From Erysipelotrichales bacterium (lineage in GTDB: Bacteria > Bacillota_I > Bacilli_A > Erysipelotrichales > Erysipelotrichaceae), in the NCBI GenBank assembly GCA_910575705.1, contig CAJTFG010000002.1:372001-436000 (forward strand): 64,000 nucleotides of DNA, read 5' to 3'. How positions within the stretch are numbered: position 1 is the stretch's first letter; the number at the start of each line of letters is the position of its first letter. Made by a program: the position numbers and the translations under genes. This document shows, piece after piece, positions 26,283-35,547 of this stretch. A model generated the notes under the pieces. The model did not search any database, was not told where the DNA came from, and saw only the letters and a list, made by a program, of their open reading frames with translations.

Positions 26283-27347
26283 ATGAAACGAGAAGAAACC
26301 AGAAGCATACAAGTTGGCGATCTACAGATCGGTCATCAAAAAAACGTTATCCTACAATCCATGTGCAATACGCAAACTAAGGATATCGACAAGACCATCG
26401 AGCAGATTCTTCACTTAGAAACCCTGGGCTGTCAGATCATTCGCATGGCAATCGCCGATGAGGAAGATGCAAAAGCCATCGCGCAGATCAAACGCAGTAC
26501 TCATGTCCCATTGGTTGCGGATATTCACTATGATCATCGTCTCGCTATTCAATCGATCCATTACGGCATCGATAAGATCCGTCTGAATCCGGGAAATATC
26601 GGCAGTGCGGATAATGTACGTGCAGTCGTGCAAGCCTGCCGGGAACACAGCGTCCCGATCCGCATCGGAGTTAACAGTGGCTCTTTGGAAAAAGACATTC
26701 ATGAAAAATACGGAAAACCGACCGCAGAAGGGATGATCGAAAGCGCCAAGCGGCATGTCGCCATATTAGAGCAGCAAGATTTCCGCGATATCTGCCTTTC
26801 GTTTAAGTCTTCCGATCCTTTGCTGTGCATAGAAGCTTACCGCCTCGCTTCTCAAACGTTCCCATACCCTCTCCATTTGGGTGTTACCGAAGCTGGCACG
26901 TATATCGGAAGTGCTGTGAAAAGCAGCATGGCATTAGGAACATTGCTGAATGAAGGGATCGGCGATACGATCCGCATCAGCGTCAATGGAGATCCGGCAC
27001 TGGAAATACCGATCGTAAAACAGCTTTTGAAATGTTGTCATCTCATAGAAAATGTTCCGAACTTGATCGCATGTCCTACATGCGGACGCACGCAATGGAA
27101 TATGGAACCGATCGTAAAAGAAATGGAAGATTTTCTGCAAACGATAGATGCGGATATCAATGTTGCCATCATGGGATGTGCTGTAAACGGTCCAGGAGAG
27201 GCAAAGCACGCGGATATTGCGATCGCCGGCGGGAACAAAGAAGGCCTGCTTATAAAAAAAGGCGTCGTGATAGAAAAAATACCGCAGGAACTTATCGTCC
27301 ACCGATTAAAGGAAGAAATCATACGGATGACAAAACAAAGCTCATGA
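26283..27347 (+). CDS. ispG: 4-hydroxy-3-methylbut-2-enyl diphosphate synthase (flavodoxin/ferredoxin)
   Basis: Penultimate step of the MEP isoprenoid pathway; a 4Fe-4S enzyme. 354 residues from the ATG at 26283, which has GAGGTG upstream; the longer frame lacks a site. TIM-barrel signatures VGDLQIG, VPLVADIHYD and IRLNPGNIG are present, and the cluster ligands are in CPTCGRTQW and MGCAVNGPGEAKHAD. ispH is also in this window at 38 kb but as a separate unit, as is common. Confidence 0.96.
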   Translation: MKREETRSIQVGDLQIGHQKNVILQSMCNTQTKDIDKTIEQILHLETLGCQIIRMAIADEEDAKAIAQIKRSTHVPLVADIHYDHRLAIQSIHYGIDKIRLNPGNIGSADNVRAVVQACREHSVPIRIGVNSGSLEKDIHEKYGKPTAEGMIESAKRHVAILEQQDFRDICLSFKSSDPLLCIEAYRLASQTFPYPLHLGVTEAGTYIGSAVKSSMALGTLLNEGIGDTIRISVNGDPALEIPIVKQLLKCCHLIENVPNLIACPTCGRTQWNMEPIVKEMEDFLQTIDADINVAIMGCAVNGPGEAKHADIAIAGGNKEGLLIKKGVVIEKIPQELIVHRLKEEIIRMTKQSS

Positions 27348-27367
27348 AAATTCTCATGAGCTTTTTT
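27337..27367 (+). terminator. Terminator of ispG (likely bidirectional)
   Basis: AAAGCTCATGA/TCATGAGCTTT, 11-bp perfect arms around AAATTC, then T5; it overlaps the ispG stop and also ends 10 bases from the convergent peptidase gene. Confidence 0.85.
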
Positions 27368-27376
27368 ATATTAGGA

Positions 27377-28618
27377 TCAATACTGTTTAAAATCTTTCAG
27401 GCAATAGATCGCCTTTCCCGGTCCCGTTATCCATTCGGCACCGTCTTTTGTGACAAGGACCTGATCTTCCATACGGAAAGCAAGATGCATGTTATCCGCA
27501 CCATCGTTAGGATCAAACGGATATAATCCGTTCTCTACCGCAAATACCATCCCCTCCTCCATAAGAAGTTCATTTTCATCATAGATCATCGGATATTCAA
27601 CGACATTAAGACCCACGCAATGACCGCTTGAATGAATGACATAATCGCCATATGGAGAATCTTTCAAAAACCGTTCGATAACGCGGTTTAATTCTCCAAT
27701 CGATCTTCCCGGCTTCATAAATTCTTTCCCGGCCACAACACAGCCTCGCGAAATCTCTGCCATTTCCCGGATGTCCTTTGGAATCTCGTTGCCGAGATAC
27801 ATCATCCTCGTCAGATCCGAGGCATAGCCATCAATATGTCCGCTGATATCAACGAGCAGTACCTCTTCTGGCTGTATGACCCGATCCGTCGCATAAGCAT
27901 TCAATGTCGAGTACTTTTGAATACCGCTCGTTACGGTAAGATAGGAAAACTTATCAACACCGGCAGCCGCCATTTTACTGGCAATGCTGCGGGAAACATC
28001 TTTTTCCGTCGTCTGTCCAGGGCGGACATCGCGAAACGTCTCTTCAATCGCCCTTTCCGTAATATAACAAACACTACGAATGCGGTCGATCTCCCATTTA
28101 CTTTTGATCATGCGGGCTCTTTGATATGCCAAAGTCCCATCCGCAAAGGTAAACTCGGGATACTGTTTTGAAAACTCCTCGATCATCTGCAAAGACCAAT
28201 AAAACTGAGAGCCTTCTCCCTTTTCCAAACCGATGACTTCGGTTTGTGGATAAATGGATGTAATCGCCTTATAGGTCGCTTCTATATGATTGCCAGCATC
28301 CAACGTTCCGATATTGCGCGATTTGGTTCCCGATACAAATATATTCGGGATCCAACTCGTAAATTTCACCGTACTTTTTTCCAATATGCGAAGTACGATA
28401 GCCGGTTCCCCCTCCAAAGGAACCAGAGCATATACCGGTCGAAATAAACTGGATGTATACCAAGAGCGATATCCCGTTGCATAATAGATGTTCTCCGGCG
28501 TCGTCAACAACAGCATATCGAGGTTCATGCGCTTCATCTCTTTTTGCAGCTTATGTACATGCAGTTCGTATTCTTTCTTCGGGAATGATTTGAACTGTTC
28601 ATCAAATGTAAGAATCAT
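27377..28618 (-). CDS. M24-family Xaa-Pro peptidase in a PTS operon
   Basis: 413 residues with a creatinase-type N-terminal domain (1-180) and the pita-bread C-terminal metallopeptidase domain. Metal ligands are seen in VDISGHIDGYASDLTR (two Asp), the HSSGHCVGLNVVEYP segment (His) and EEGMVFAVENGLY (Glu), as in PepQ/PepP proteins. It would cleave dipeptides or N-terminal residues before proline in the cytoplasm. It begins 12 bases after the PTS IIC-IID gene, so it is the last gene of that operon. This pairing suggests the PTS substrate may be linked to a peptide or amino acid, but creatinase-fold proteins of other function also exist. Confidence 0.85.
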   Translation of the reverse strand: MILTFDEQFKSFPKKEYELHVHKLQKEMKRMNLDMLLLTTPENIYYATGYRSWYTSSLFRPVYALVPLEGEPAIVLRILEKSTVKFTSWIPNIFVSGTKSRNIGTLDAGNHIEATYKAITSIYPQTEVIGLEKGEGSQFYWSLQMIEEFSKQYPEFTFADGTLAYQRARMIKSKWEIDRIRSVCYITERAIEETFRDVRPGQTTEKDVSRSIASKMAAAGVDKFSYLTVTSGIQKYSTLNAYATDRVIQPEEVLLVDISGHIDGYASDLTRMMYLGNEIPKDIREMAEISRGCVVAGKEFMKPGRSIGELNRVIERFLKDSPYGDYVIHSSGHCVGLNVVEYPMIYDENELLMEEGMVFAVENGLYPFDPNDGADNMHLAFRMEDQVLVTKDGAEWITGPGKAIYCLKDFKQY

Positions 28619-28630
28619 GACCGTTCTCCC

Positions 28631-30247
28631 TTATGCGAAAATGCCAAGCAGACCACCGACAAGTCCGGCAATGAAAATCAACGCGATCACTTTCATGGAA
28701 GATATGTTTTTCTTCGTGATCATCCAATAGCATAACAATGTCAGCAACAGTGGCAGCATACCCGGAAGAATGACGTCAAACAGCTGCTCCTGCAAAATAA
28801 ACGGTATTTCGCCTCCGACATCAAAGCTCAAGGCCGTTGACAGTGTTACAAAGTTTCCGACAAGACCTCCCAACACCATACATCCCATAACGGAAGCTCC
28901 CAGAATCAGCTTGTTGATCTTTCCACTTTCCAGCAGTGTAACGATGGCATCGCTTCCCTTTTCATAACCAAGCTTATAAGAGAACCAATATATAGACCAC
29001 ATGATACATGCTTCCATCACGATATAACCGATCGGTCCCATGATATTACCGCTTTGAGATATACCGATAAACAGCGTCAGCAATAACGGTGTGATCACAC
29101 CACCGTCGATCGTATCACCGATACCTGCCAAAGGTCCCATCAAACTGGATTTGATAGAAGTGATCATATCATCGCTGATTTCTTCGCCGCCCTGTGCTTT
29201 CTTTTCTTCCAGCGCAGCGGTTAAACCGATGATGCATGCACCCCATTGCGGCTCCGTATTAAAGAAATTCATATGAAGTTTCATTCGTTCAGCACGCTTC
29301 TGCGGATCGTTTGGATACAGTTTTTCGATAACCGGCAGCATAGCGTGACAAAATCCCGTACCCTGCATTCTTTCATAGTTATAATTTGCCTGATTGAACA
29401 TGATCCAACGGAACCATGATCTCTTGATCGTTTTCTTATCGAGCAAGGCATATGCCGCTTGTTCCTGACTGATCATGTCACTTCCCACAGAAGAGAACAG
29501 TCCGCCTTCCTCATCCTTGTTTTTCAACTGCATATAGATGATCGTTAAAACCAAAGATAAGAATCCGGTTGCGATCATATCCAAATGGAAATACTGCACC
29601 AGCATAAATCCGAGGAAGAACATCGGAATGGACTCGCCCTTAAAGATGGATTTTAACGTCAGCGCAATACCGACTGCCGGCAGCATGCCGCCGATCGTAG
29701 ACAATACGCCTACAACGTTATCTCCTAAGAAATTCAAAACATCACTGATATAGGCTACTCCGTAATATACGATCACAAAGCAGGCGATAAAGCTTACGAC
29801 AAACAGAAACAGCTGCGGCATCACAACATCTGCGATCCAGAATTTTTTCGTATCCCCTTGTGCAGCATATTTTTCTGCCATCCGCACATTCCCGATATTT
29901 ACCGTCAGCTTCGTTACCCAGATAACGGTTCCCAGCAATCCTACCGGAACAGCAAGAGACATCGCCGTATTGACATCCACGCCTCCGGAAATTACAAACG
30001 CCGTTCCAACGACACCGGCTAATGCAATATCTCCCGGCACAGCTCCACCGGCTCCGATAAATCCCAAATACAAGATATTGATCTGCGCACCGACGATCGC
30101 TCCTTGTGTCGGATCTCCTAAAATAATACCGGATAAGAACCCTAATACAAGCGGTCTCATCAACGTCCACCAGCCAACCCCCAGCCCCCAGGTGCTGTTC
30201 CCTAAGTAATACAGCAAAGCTAATAATATTCCCTGTAGTAATGTCAT
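28631..30247 (-). CDS. PTS mannose-family IIC-IID fusion protein
   Basis: 538-residue membrane permease. Residues 1-260 match the IIC component (GVGWWTLMRPLVLGFLSGII, then GDPTQGAIVGAQINILYLG) with about eight membrane segments. A polar linker (KNKDEEGGLFSSVGSDMISQ) leads into IID from about residue 275 (RSWFRWIMFNQANYNYERMQ, GTGFCHAMLPVIEKLYPND, then SSLMGPLAGIGDTID). In most bacteria these are two genes; here there is no stop between them. It works with the separate IIA and IIB encoded upstream to import and phosphorylate a sugar or amino sugar. The substrate is unknown. Confidence 0.9.
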   Translation of the reverse strand: MTLLQGILLALLYYLGNSTWGLGVGWWTLMRPLVLGFLSGIILGDPTQGAIVGAQINILYLGFIGAGGAVPGDIALAGVVGTAFVISGGVDVNTAMSLAVPVGLLGTVIWVTKLTVNIGNVRMAEKYAAQGDTKKFWIADVVMPQLFLFVVSFIACFVIVYYGVAYISDVLNFLGDNVVGVLSTIGGMLPAVGIALTLKSIFKGESIPMFFLGFMLVQYFHLDMIATGFLSLVLTIIYMQLKNKDEEGGLFSSVGSDMISQEQAAYALLDKKTIKRSWFRWIMFNQANYNYERMQGTGFCHAMLPVIEKLYPNDPQKRAERMKLHMNFFNTEPQWGACIIGLTAALEEKKAQGGEEISDDMITSIKSSLMGPLAGIGDTIDGGVITPLLLTLFIGISQSGNIMGPIGYIVMEACIMWSIYWFSYKLGYEKGSDAIVTLLESGKINKLILGASVMGCMVLGGLVGNFVTLSTALSFDVGGEIPFILQEQLFDVILPGMLPLLLTLLCYWMITKKNISSMKVIALIFIAGLVGGLLGIFA

Positions 30248-30262
30248 TTTTCATTTCCTCCA

Positions 30263-30739
30263 TCATAGTAAATCTTTGACGTCTACTTCACGATCGTTAG
30301 GAACCAGCTGATATATAATTGCGATCCCCTTCTCTATAATGCGCTTAAAAGACGCCACTTCATCATCACTCGCAGAAACATTTCGGTTGAAGCGTTTCCT
30401 CTTCTCCGTTGCTCCCATACCGCCAAGGATCACTTTTGATATGCGCAATCCTTTCTCGATCATCATTTCTATCACTTCCGGAACCTTTACTAAAACCATG
30501 ATGTTCTCACCTTTCAGCGGTTCATCCAGCAAAAACTCGGCAGCATCCATCTGATTCATCAAGATCACTTCCACACCAGCGGGTGCCGCTGCCTTATAGA
30601 TCCTCAACATAAGCTGATTTTTAGACAGTTCGTCATCGATAATCAGAATCTTATTAATGGGATATACCTTGATCCATGCCGTTACCACCTGTCCATGGAT
30701 CAGACGATCATCAATTCTTGTAATCAATACATTCTTCAT
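30263..30739 (-). CDS. PTS mannose-family IIB component
   Basis: 158 residues from the ATG at 30739, which has AGGAGGTG 6 bases upstream (a GTG three codons earlier would overlap this site). DRLIHGQVVTAW carries the phosphorylated His15. Cytosolic; transfers phosphate from IIA to the incoming sugar. It overlaps the end of the IIA gene by 29 bases and is 15 bases before the IIC-IID fusion. Confidence 0.93.
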   Translation of the reverse strand: MKNVLITRIDDRLIHGQVVTAWIKVYPINKILIIDDELSKNQLMLRIYKAAAPAGVEVILMNQMDAAEFLLDEPLKGENIMVLVKVPEVIEMMIEKGLRISKVILGGMGATEKRKRFNRNVSASDDEVASFKRIIEKGIAIIYQLVPNDREVDVKDLL

Positions 30740-31166
30740 GCTGCTCACCTCCTTTTTCGTTCGCTTCGTTTTTGCCGATGATTTCAGAACAATCGATAAT
30801 TCCGGATCTTCCCTGTTCTAAGATCTCATGGATATCGGAACCTTGCAGTTCGTTCCTTCGAATCAGTATTTCCAAAAGAATGCTCAAATTCACTCCCGTT
30901 ATATGCTGAAACTCATATTCTTCACTCATACTCATGATGATATTGAACGGTGTCCCGAAAAAGATATCGGTCAATACGATCACCTGCTCACCAGACGCTG
31001 TCAACGCAGCCATCGCCTTTCGAATATCCTCTGTCAGCTTTTCCAGACTGCACCCCAGATCGACACCGAAGGTCACCACATCTTCCTGCCTGCCTACGAT
31101 CATCTCTGCCGTTGCCAATAAGGCACTGCTTAAATTCCCATGCGTTACGATCATTAATTTACTCAT
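30711..31166 (-). CDS. PTS mannose-family IIA component
   Basis: 151 residues. MSKLMIVTHGNLSSALLATA places the phospho-acceptor at His9 as in ManX-type IIA domains, and VIVLTDIFFGTPFNIIMSM is the second family block. Cytosolic, receives phosphate from HPr. Its ATG overlaps the end of the regulator gene by 8 bases, so translation of the operon is coupled from the regulator on. Confidence 0.92.
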   Translation of the reverse strand: MSKLMIVTHGNLSSALLATAEMIVGRQEDVVTFGVDLGCSLEKLTEDIRKAMAALTASGEQVIVLTDIFFGTPFNIIMSMSEEYEFQHITGVNLSILLEILIRRNELQGSDIHEILEQGRSGIIDCSEIIGKNEANEKGGEQHEECIDYKN

Positions 31167-33015
31167 ATCTTTGTTTCCACTCCTCTGCTACATGCTTCTC
31201 AAACTTCGTTATGATATTGGACGGGCAGTTTTCCAGCAAATAGATCAATTTTGAAGAAAACAGCATATAGTCCCAGTTATTCATCAGAAATTCTATGCAT
31301 GCGATCGCTCCTTTTTCATCTAACAATATGAGACAGCTGTTACCAGCTTCCCTTTGAAATACATATTCATAGCGGATATTGCTGCCGCCTTCTATTTCCA
31401 TCATGACGTCATCCGTTTGTGACAGACTTCCCCGCCGGTCCATCGCTTCTACATGTACGCTGATATCATGAAGGTCATTTAAAATCCGCACCAATTCCAA
31501 ATAATAATTTTTCTTATCCGATATGATCTTGGTGATCATCGCATCGATCAGATCATATTCATGTTCTCCTAATATCGGCTGTATTGCGACGCATGTATCT
31601 GCCATGTCATCGGTCATGATCGTTGATAATATCAAGTCATAACGCCCTTTTACATCATCGCTGTAATGATCCATAAACGTGATATGCAGATTATGGAAGC
31701 GTTTATGCAGCTGCACTTTAAACAGATTTCGCAAACTGTTCTTTTCATCAAACAAAACAGCGGTTTCGATCGTACTTTCATAATCGATCAATTCACTTTG
31801 TATATATACCATGAGATAACTGATCTCATCGTCGTTAATGAGAGCCAGACCATGCTTCTGACAAAGGATCCAACAAATGATGCGGCATACTTTTTCCATC
31901 GCCCGATATTCGGTTCTCATCTTATCAAGGATCGGATTTTTAAACTTCTGATTGCTGGCGACACGTGACAGCATGAAAAATATATGCTGCCGTATGCTCA
32001 AGCAAAACGCTTCTTTGCTGCGCAGGCTCAAACCGGTAATAGCGGAAAAAGCATCGATGAAATCATCGGTAAATTTCTCAGAGACTTCCTCCAAATTGAC
32101 ATTGCTGGCAGCATTCAGATTTACACTGGACAGCAGCCAGTTCAAAAACGACATTTCTTCAATGGTCAATGCACTGTCCAACGTATCTTTCATAAATCCG
32201 AGCACCTTATGAAACACTTCCGATTCGGCAAATAAAGCGACACGGTCATTGCGGGATTCATTGATCATTCCGAACCGTTCGATGCGATACAGCTGAATCA
32301 GTATGCCCAAACGCAGCCATTGCTGTTCTTGTAAGCTTAGCTTTTGATCTATCACACCGTCATTGTGGATCCCTTTCAAGATCTCATTGATGACATCCAG
32401 ATATTTCTTTTTAAACAGTTCTTCGATCTCTCGTTGTACAAATTCGGAAACGATGACATCGCCGTTTATGATCTCATCGATCCCATAATGCCGTATAAAT
32501 GCGTGGAGTTCATTCAGCAAAGCTCTTCGTATCTGAATTTCATTTCCCTGAACGAAAGTACCGCTGCTGTTTTTTATCATAGAAAGCTGATAGTTTCGCA
32601 AATCTTCTTCTAAACTTAACACATCGGTATGGATAGAAGACTTGCTTATAAAATATTCCTCGGAAAGACTTGCGATGGAAAATAGCTCCGGTGCCCGCAG
32701 CAACACGTTTAACAACAGATCCTGTTTCCGCTCCACCACCTTTGCAAACGGTTCCCTGCCTATATCAGAATTGCTCAAACGATCTAAAAATACACCGAGT
32801 TTCACACGGTTTTCCGCATCGATATCCAATATGATGCCCGTTCCGGCTTTTTTTACAATTTCCGCCTGATAGTCCATAAGCAGCTCGTTCAATTCTTCAA
32901 TATCTCTTCGTATGGACTTTTCCGAGATATGAAAACGGTCGGCATATACCTTTACCGGTACAAATGAAGAGTTATCTAGCATATGGATCAATAATTCCCT
33001 TTGTCGTTTTTTCAA
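31159..33015 (-). CDS. PRD-containing (BglG/MtlR-like) PTS operon regulator
   Basis: 618 residues. Two N-terminal helix-turn-helix modules (ADRFHISEKSIRRDIEELNE near residues 25-44 and SEEYFISKSSIHTDVLSLEE near 118-137) make it a DNA-binding activator rather than an RNA-binding antiterminator. PRD-like segments follow; in the second (IRQHIFFMLSRV ... DDEISYLMVYIQSE) the first conserved His is kept but the second is Tyr. A EIIB-like fold follows (TAVLFDEKNSLRNLF) without its phospho-Cys, then a C-terminal EIIA-like region. It probably senses PTS phosphorylation and activates its own operon through the palindrome upstream. Confidence 0.85.
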   Translation of the reverse strand: MKKRQRELLIHMLDNSSFVPVKVYADRFHISEKSIRRDIEELNELLMDYQAEIVKKAGTGIILDIDAENRVKLGVFLDRLSNSDIGREPFAKVVERKQDLLLNVLLRAPELFSIASLSEEYFISKSSIHTDVLSLEEDLRNYQLSMIKNSSGTFVQGNEIQIRRALLNELHAFIRHYGIDEIINGDVIVSEFVQREIEELFKKKYLDVINEILKGIHNDGVIDQKLSLQEQQWLRLGILIQLYRIERFGMINESRNDRVALFAESEVFHKVLGFMKDTLDSALTIEEMSFLNWLLSSVNLNAASNVNLEEVSEKFTDDFIDAFSAITGLSLRSKEAFCLSIRQHIFFMLSRVASNQKFKNPILDKMRTEYRAMEKVCRIICWILCQKHGLALINDDEISYLMVYIQSELIDYESTIETAVLFDEKNSLRNLFKVQLHKRFHNLHITFMDHYSDDVKGRYDLILSTIMTDDMADTCVAIQPILGEHEYDLIDAMITKIISDKKNYYLELVRILNDLHDISVHVEAMDRRGSLSQTDDVMMEIEGGSNIRYEYVFQREAGNSCLILLDEKGAIACIEFLMNNWDYMLFSSKLIYLLENCPSNIITKFEKHVAEEWKQRYE

Positions 33016-33046
33016 TTGATTCCCATCCTTTTCTTTGTACGCTCAC

Positions 33047-33075
33047 ATTATAGCATTGCATATTCTGCGTTAAAA
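33047..33075 (-). promoter_or_regulatory. Promoter of the PTS operon
   Basis: On the minus strand TTTTAA, 17 bases, then TATAAT with a TG extended -10 (TGCTATAAT). The -35 is poor, which fits a promoter needing an activator. Confidence 0.6.
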
Positions 33076-33081
33076 TTCTTA

Positions 33082-33109
33082 ATCATGTCCATAATATTGT
33101 GGACATGAT
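33082..33109. promoter_or_regulatory. 10-bp perfect palindrome upstream of the PTS promoter
   Basis: ATCATGTCCA and TGGACATGAT flank 8 bases, with the inner edge 6 bases upstream of the -35. No T tract follows, so it is not a terminator. Position and symmetry suit a dimeric activator site, most simply for the PRD regulator encoded next. Confidence 0.65.
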
Positions 33110-33158
33110 CGGCAGATACATAAATGAATTTTCTAAAAATCATACCATTCAGACATAA

Positions 33159-33192
33159 AAAAAAAGACAGAATCACACATAAGGTGTCTGTC
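33159..33192 (-). terminator. Terminator of nfo
   Basis: GACAG and ACAC pair with GTGT and CTGTC (one 4-nt bulge), followed by T9 on the minus strand, right at the nfo stop. Confidence 0.65.
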
Positions 33193-34092
33193 TCATAACG
33201 AAGGTACGATTCCTTCTTGATTTCGGATCTTATCGAATACTTGAGGATCAAACCGTTGATTTCGCAACATTTCGATTTCAAAACGATACGGAGGATACCC
33301 GTCTACATACGGTGTCTCCAATATTTTTATCGCATCATGCACACGCGGATTATGAACAACAGCAGACAATGCATCAAATCCTATCTCGCCAAATCCAATG
33401 TTGGCATGACGGTCTTTATGGGCACCTAGCACATTTTTAGAATCGTTGATATGCATGACCGCTAAACGATCCAGACCGATGATATGGTCGAATGCATCCA
33501 AAATTTCATCAAAGCAAGTGATATCGTAACCAGCATCGTGTATATGGCACGTATCTAAACATACCTTGATATTCTCCGGATGATCCACATGATCGATCAA
33601 ATAGCGAATCTCTTCAAATGAAGAGCCTACTTCGCTTCCCTTGCCGGCCATGGTCTCCAAAGCGATTTGTACATTTCCGATATGTTCCATAGCCAGATTC
33701 AAACCCTCGGTAATCTTCTGCAGACCTGCCGGAATGCCTGCCTTGACATGACTTCCCGGATGCAGCACCAAATAGGTAGCATGAATGCCTTTCACACGTT
33801 CAATTTCCTGCTTTAGAAAGTCAACACCGAGCTGAAATGTATCGGCATTAACCGAATTTGCCAAATTAATAATGTACGGTGCATGAACGACCATAGAGCT
33901 TTCCTCGATCCCATGCTCTTTCATCAATGAAAGCGCCTCTTCTACCTTGAGCTGCGAGATCGGTTTGCGAAATGTGTTTTGCGGTGCTCCCGTATACAGC
34001 ATCAATGCAGTCGCTTGATAAGATATGGCTTCCTTTACCGCTCCCAATACGAAATCAGGTGCTGACATGGAAACATGACATCCTATTTTCAT
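33193..34092 (-). CDS. nfo: Deoxyribonuclease IV (AP endonuclease)
   Basis: Zinc-dependent AP endonuclease of base-excision repair, 299 residues. [75 protein letters not shown] hold the three-zinc site ligands in the normal order. The ATG at 34092 overlaps the stop of the helicase gene and has AGAGGGG upstream. Cotranscribed with the DEAD-box helicase. Confidence 0.95.
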   Translation of the reverse strand: MKIGCHVSMSAPDFVLGAVKEAISYQATALMLYTGAPQNTFRKPISQLKVEEALSLMKEHGIEESSMVVHAPYIINLANSVNADTFQLGVDFLKQEIERVKGIHATYLVLHPGSHVKAGIPAGLQKITEGLNLAMEHIGNVQIALETMAGKGSEVGSSFEEIRYLIDHVDHPENIKVCLDTCHIHDAGYDITCFDEILDAFDHIIGLDRLAVMHINDSKNVLGAHKDRHANIGFGEIGFDALSAVVHNPRVHDAIKILETPYVDGYPPYRFEIEMLRNQRFDPQVFDKIRNQEGIVPSL

Positions 34093-35450
34093 CAATATCC
34101 CCTCTTTTCCCGAACGCTTGCTTTCGCCCGTTCTTTTTTCTGCTTATTTATCTCCGTGCGAATCAATTCTCTTTTCTTTTTTCGCTTTAATTTCTCAATC
34201 TCTTTATTTCGTTTTACCTTATACCCAGGTTTTACTTTCTTTTTTTTCTTAGAAACGATCTTCGCAATCTCCTTTTCTAAAGGATCTTCCTTTTTCGTCT
34301 TTTTAACAAATAATCCCGGAAGTTCTGCCCATTCATCATTACGCAGTGTTCGATGATGAAATCCGATCCCTTTAGTCATCAGTGAACGAATGGATGCTTC
34401 ATCCTGTTTTTGATACAGCGCATAACAGATCCCGTCTTTTCCTGCTCTGCCCGTACGTCCGCTACGGTGGATATAAAAATCGAGTTCCTTAGGAAATCCT
34501 AACGAGATCACATGGGTAACTCCCTCTATATCAATGCCCCGTGCTGCGATATCCGTAGCAACCACATATGATTTGTGCAGCTGCTGAAGTTCCTTCATCG
34601 CTTTCTGACGGGCACGCGGTGTCAAATCGCCATGCAGTTCAATGACCGCATATCCGCTATCCCGCATCCGTTGTGCGGCAGAAGCCGCTTCTGTACGAGT
34701 ATTCGCGAAGATCAAACAAATATACGGCTGGATAAGCGGAATGATCTTCATCAGCACATCTTCATAAGCATGCTGCCGGCATGGAACGAGCACATGTTCG
34801 ATATGCGGATGAAAGTCACTGTTTTCTTCAATCTTCACGATATGCGGTGCATGCATATATTTTTTCAAAAACAACTGCAGCTGCTGAGGGATCGTCGCAG
34901 AAAAACTCATCATCTGCAAATGACGGTTCATCTTTCCGGCAATCGCATCCACATCGTCAAGGAATCCAAGCTCCATCGTCATATCTGCCTCATCTACCAC
35001 GAATATTCCAGCACGTTCCACCCGTAAAGTCTTTTCCTTCAAAAACAGATCGCGTATCCTCCCCGGTGTGCCGATCACAATATGCGGCTGTACTTTCAAC
35101 ATCTCACTCATGCGGCTTCTTTCCATGCCGCCGATGATCAGACGGATGCGCAAGGCAGGAAAAACTTCCGCCATTTTTAAAGAGCGCTGATAGATCTGCG
35201 TAGCCAATTCTCTGGTAGGTGCCGTTATCACGGCTTGTACCTGATCTTTTGACGGATCTGCCTTTTCCAAGATAGGGATCAAAAATGCATGTGTCTTCCC
35301 GGTACCCGTATCAGAAATACCTATGATATCGTTTCCCTTTAATGCAAAGGGCAATACTTCCTTTTGAATAGGCGTAGGCGAAACAAAGCCTTCTGCCTGC
35401 AAAAAGCGTCTTGTCTCGTCACGAAAAACATAATCGCTGAATTTATTCAT
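34092..35450 (-). CDS. DEAD-box RNA helicase (CshB-like)
   Basis: 452-residue ATP-dependent RNA helicase. Q motif ([13 protein letters not shown]), motif I DTGTGKT, Ia [20 protein letters not shown], and [12 protein letters not shown] are present across two RecA domains, followed by a long basic tail (about residues 385-452, [11 protein letters not shown] and onward) of the type seen in CshB. Roles in cold adaptation, mRNA decay or ribosome assembly are known for the family. A good promoter precedes it. Confidence 0.92.
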   Translation of the reverse strand: MNKFSDYVFRDETRRFLQAEGFVSPTPIQKEVLPFALKGNDIIGISDTGTGKTHAFLIPILEKADPSKDQVQAVITAPTRELATQIYQRSLKMAEVFPALRIRLIIGGMERSRMSEMLKVQPHIVIGTPGRIRDLFLKEKTLRVERAGIFVVDEADMTMELGFLDDVDAIAGKMNRHLQMMSFSATIPQQLQLFLKKYMHAPHIVKIEENSDFHPHIEHVLVPCRQHAYEDVLMKIIPLIQPYICLIFANTRTEAASAAQRMRDSGYAVIELHGDLTPRARQKAMKELQQLHKSYVVATDIAARGIDIEGVTHVISLGFPKELDFYIHRSGRTGRAGKDGICYALYQKQDEASIRSLMTKGIGFHHRTLRNDEWAELPGLFVKKTKKEDPLEKEIAKIVSKKKKKVKPGYKVKRNKEIEKLKRKKKRELIRTEINKQKKERAKASVREKRGY

Positions 35451-35484
35451 AATACCTCCTATGTAGGCAAAAATTCTCTATGTT

Positions 35485-35513
35485 ATTATACATGAATTTA
35501 TTTTTATTGCCAA
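35485..35513 (-). promoter_or_regulatory. Sigma-A promoter of the helicase-nfo operon
   Basis: TTGGCA, 17 bases, TATAAT on the minus strand, about 35 bases before the helicase ATG. Confidence 0.75.
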
Positions 35514-35517
35514 ACAG

Positions 35518-35546
35518 AAGAAAAGATGATCAAGCGATCATCTCTT
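35518..35546 (-). terminator. Terminator of the first NlpC/P60 gene
   Basis: AGATGATC/GATCATCT with AAGC loop, flanked by GAAGA/TCTTC; it lies just after the stop. Confidence 0.65.
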
Positions 35547-35547
35547 C

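Noticed and set aside
33048-33281. 77-residue open frame on the minus strand between nfo and the PTS regulator
   Set aside because: It overlaps the nfo end, its terminator, the palindrome and the PTS promoter, and has no convincing ribosome site or protein-like composition.
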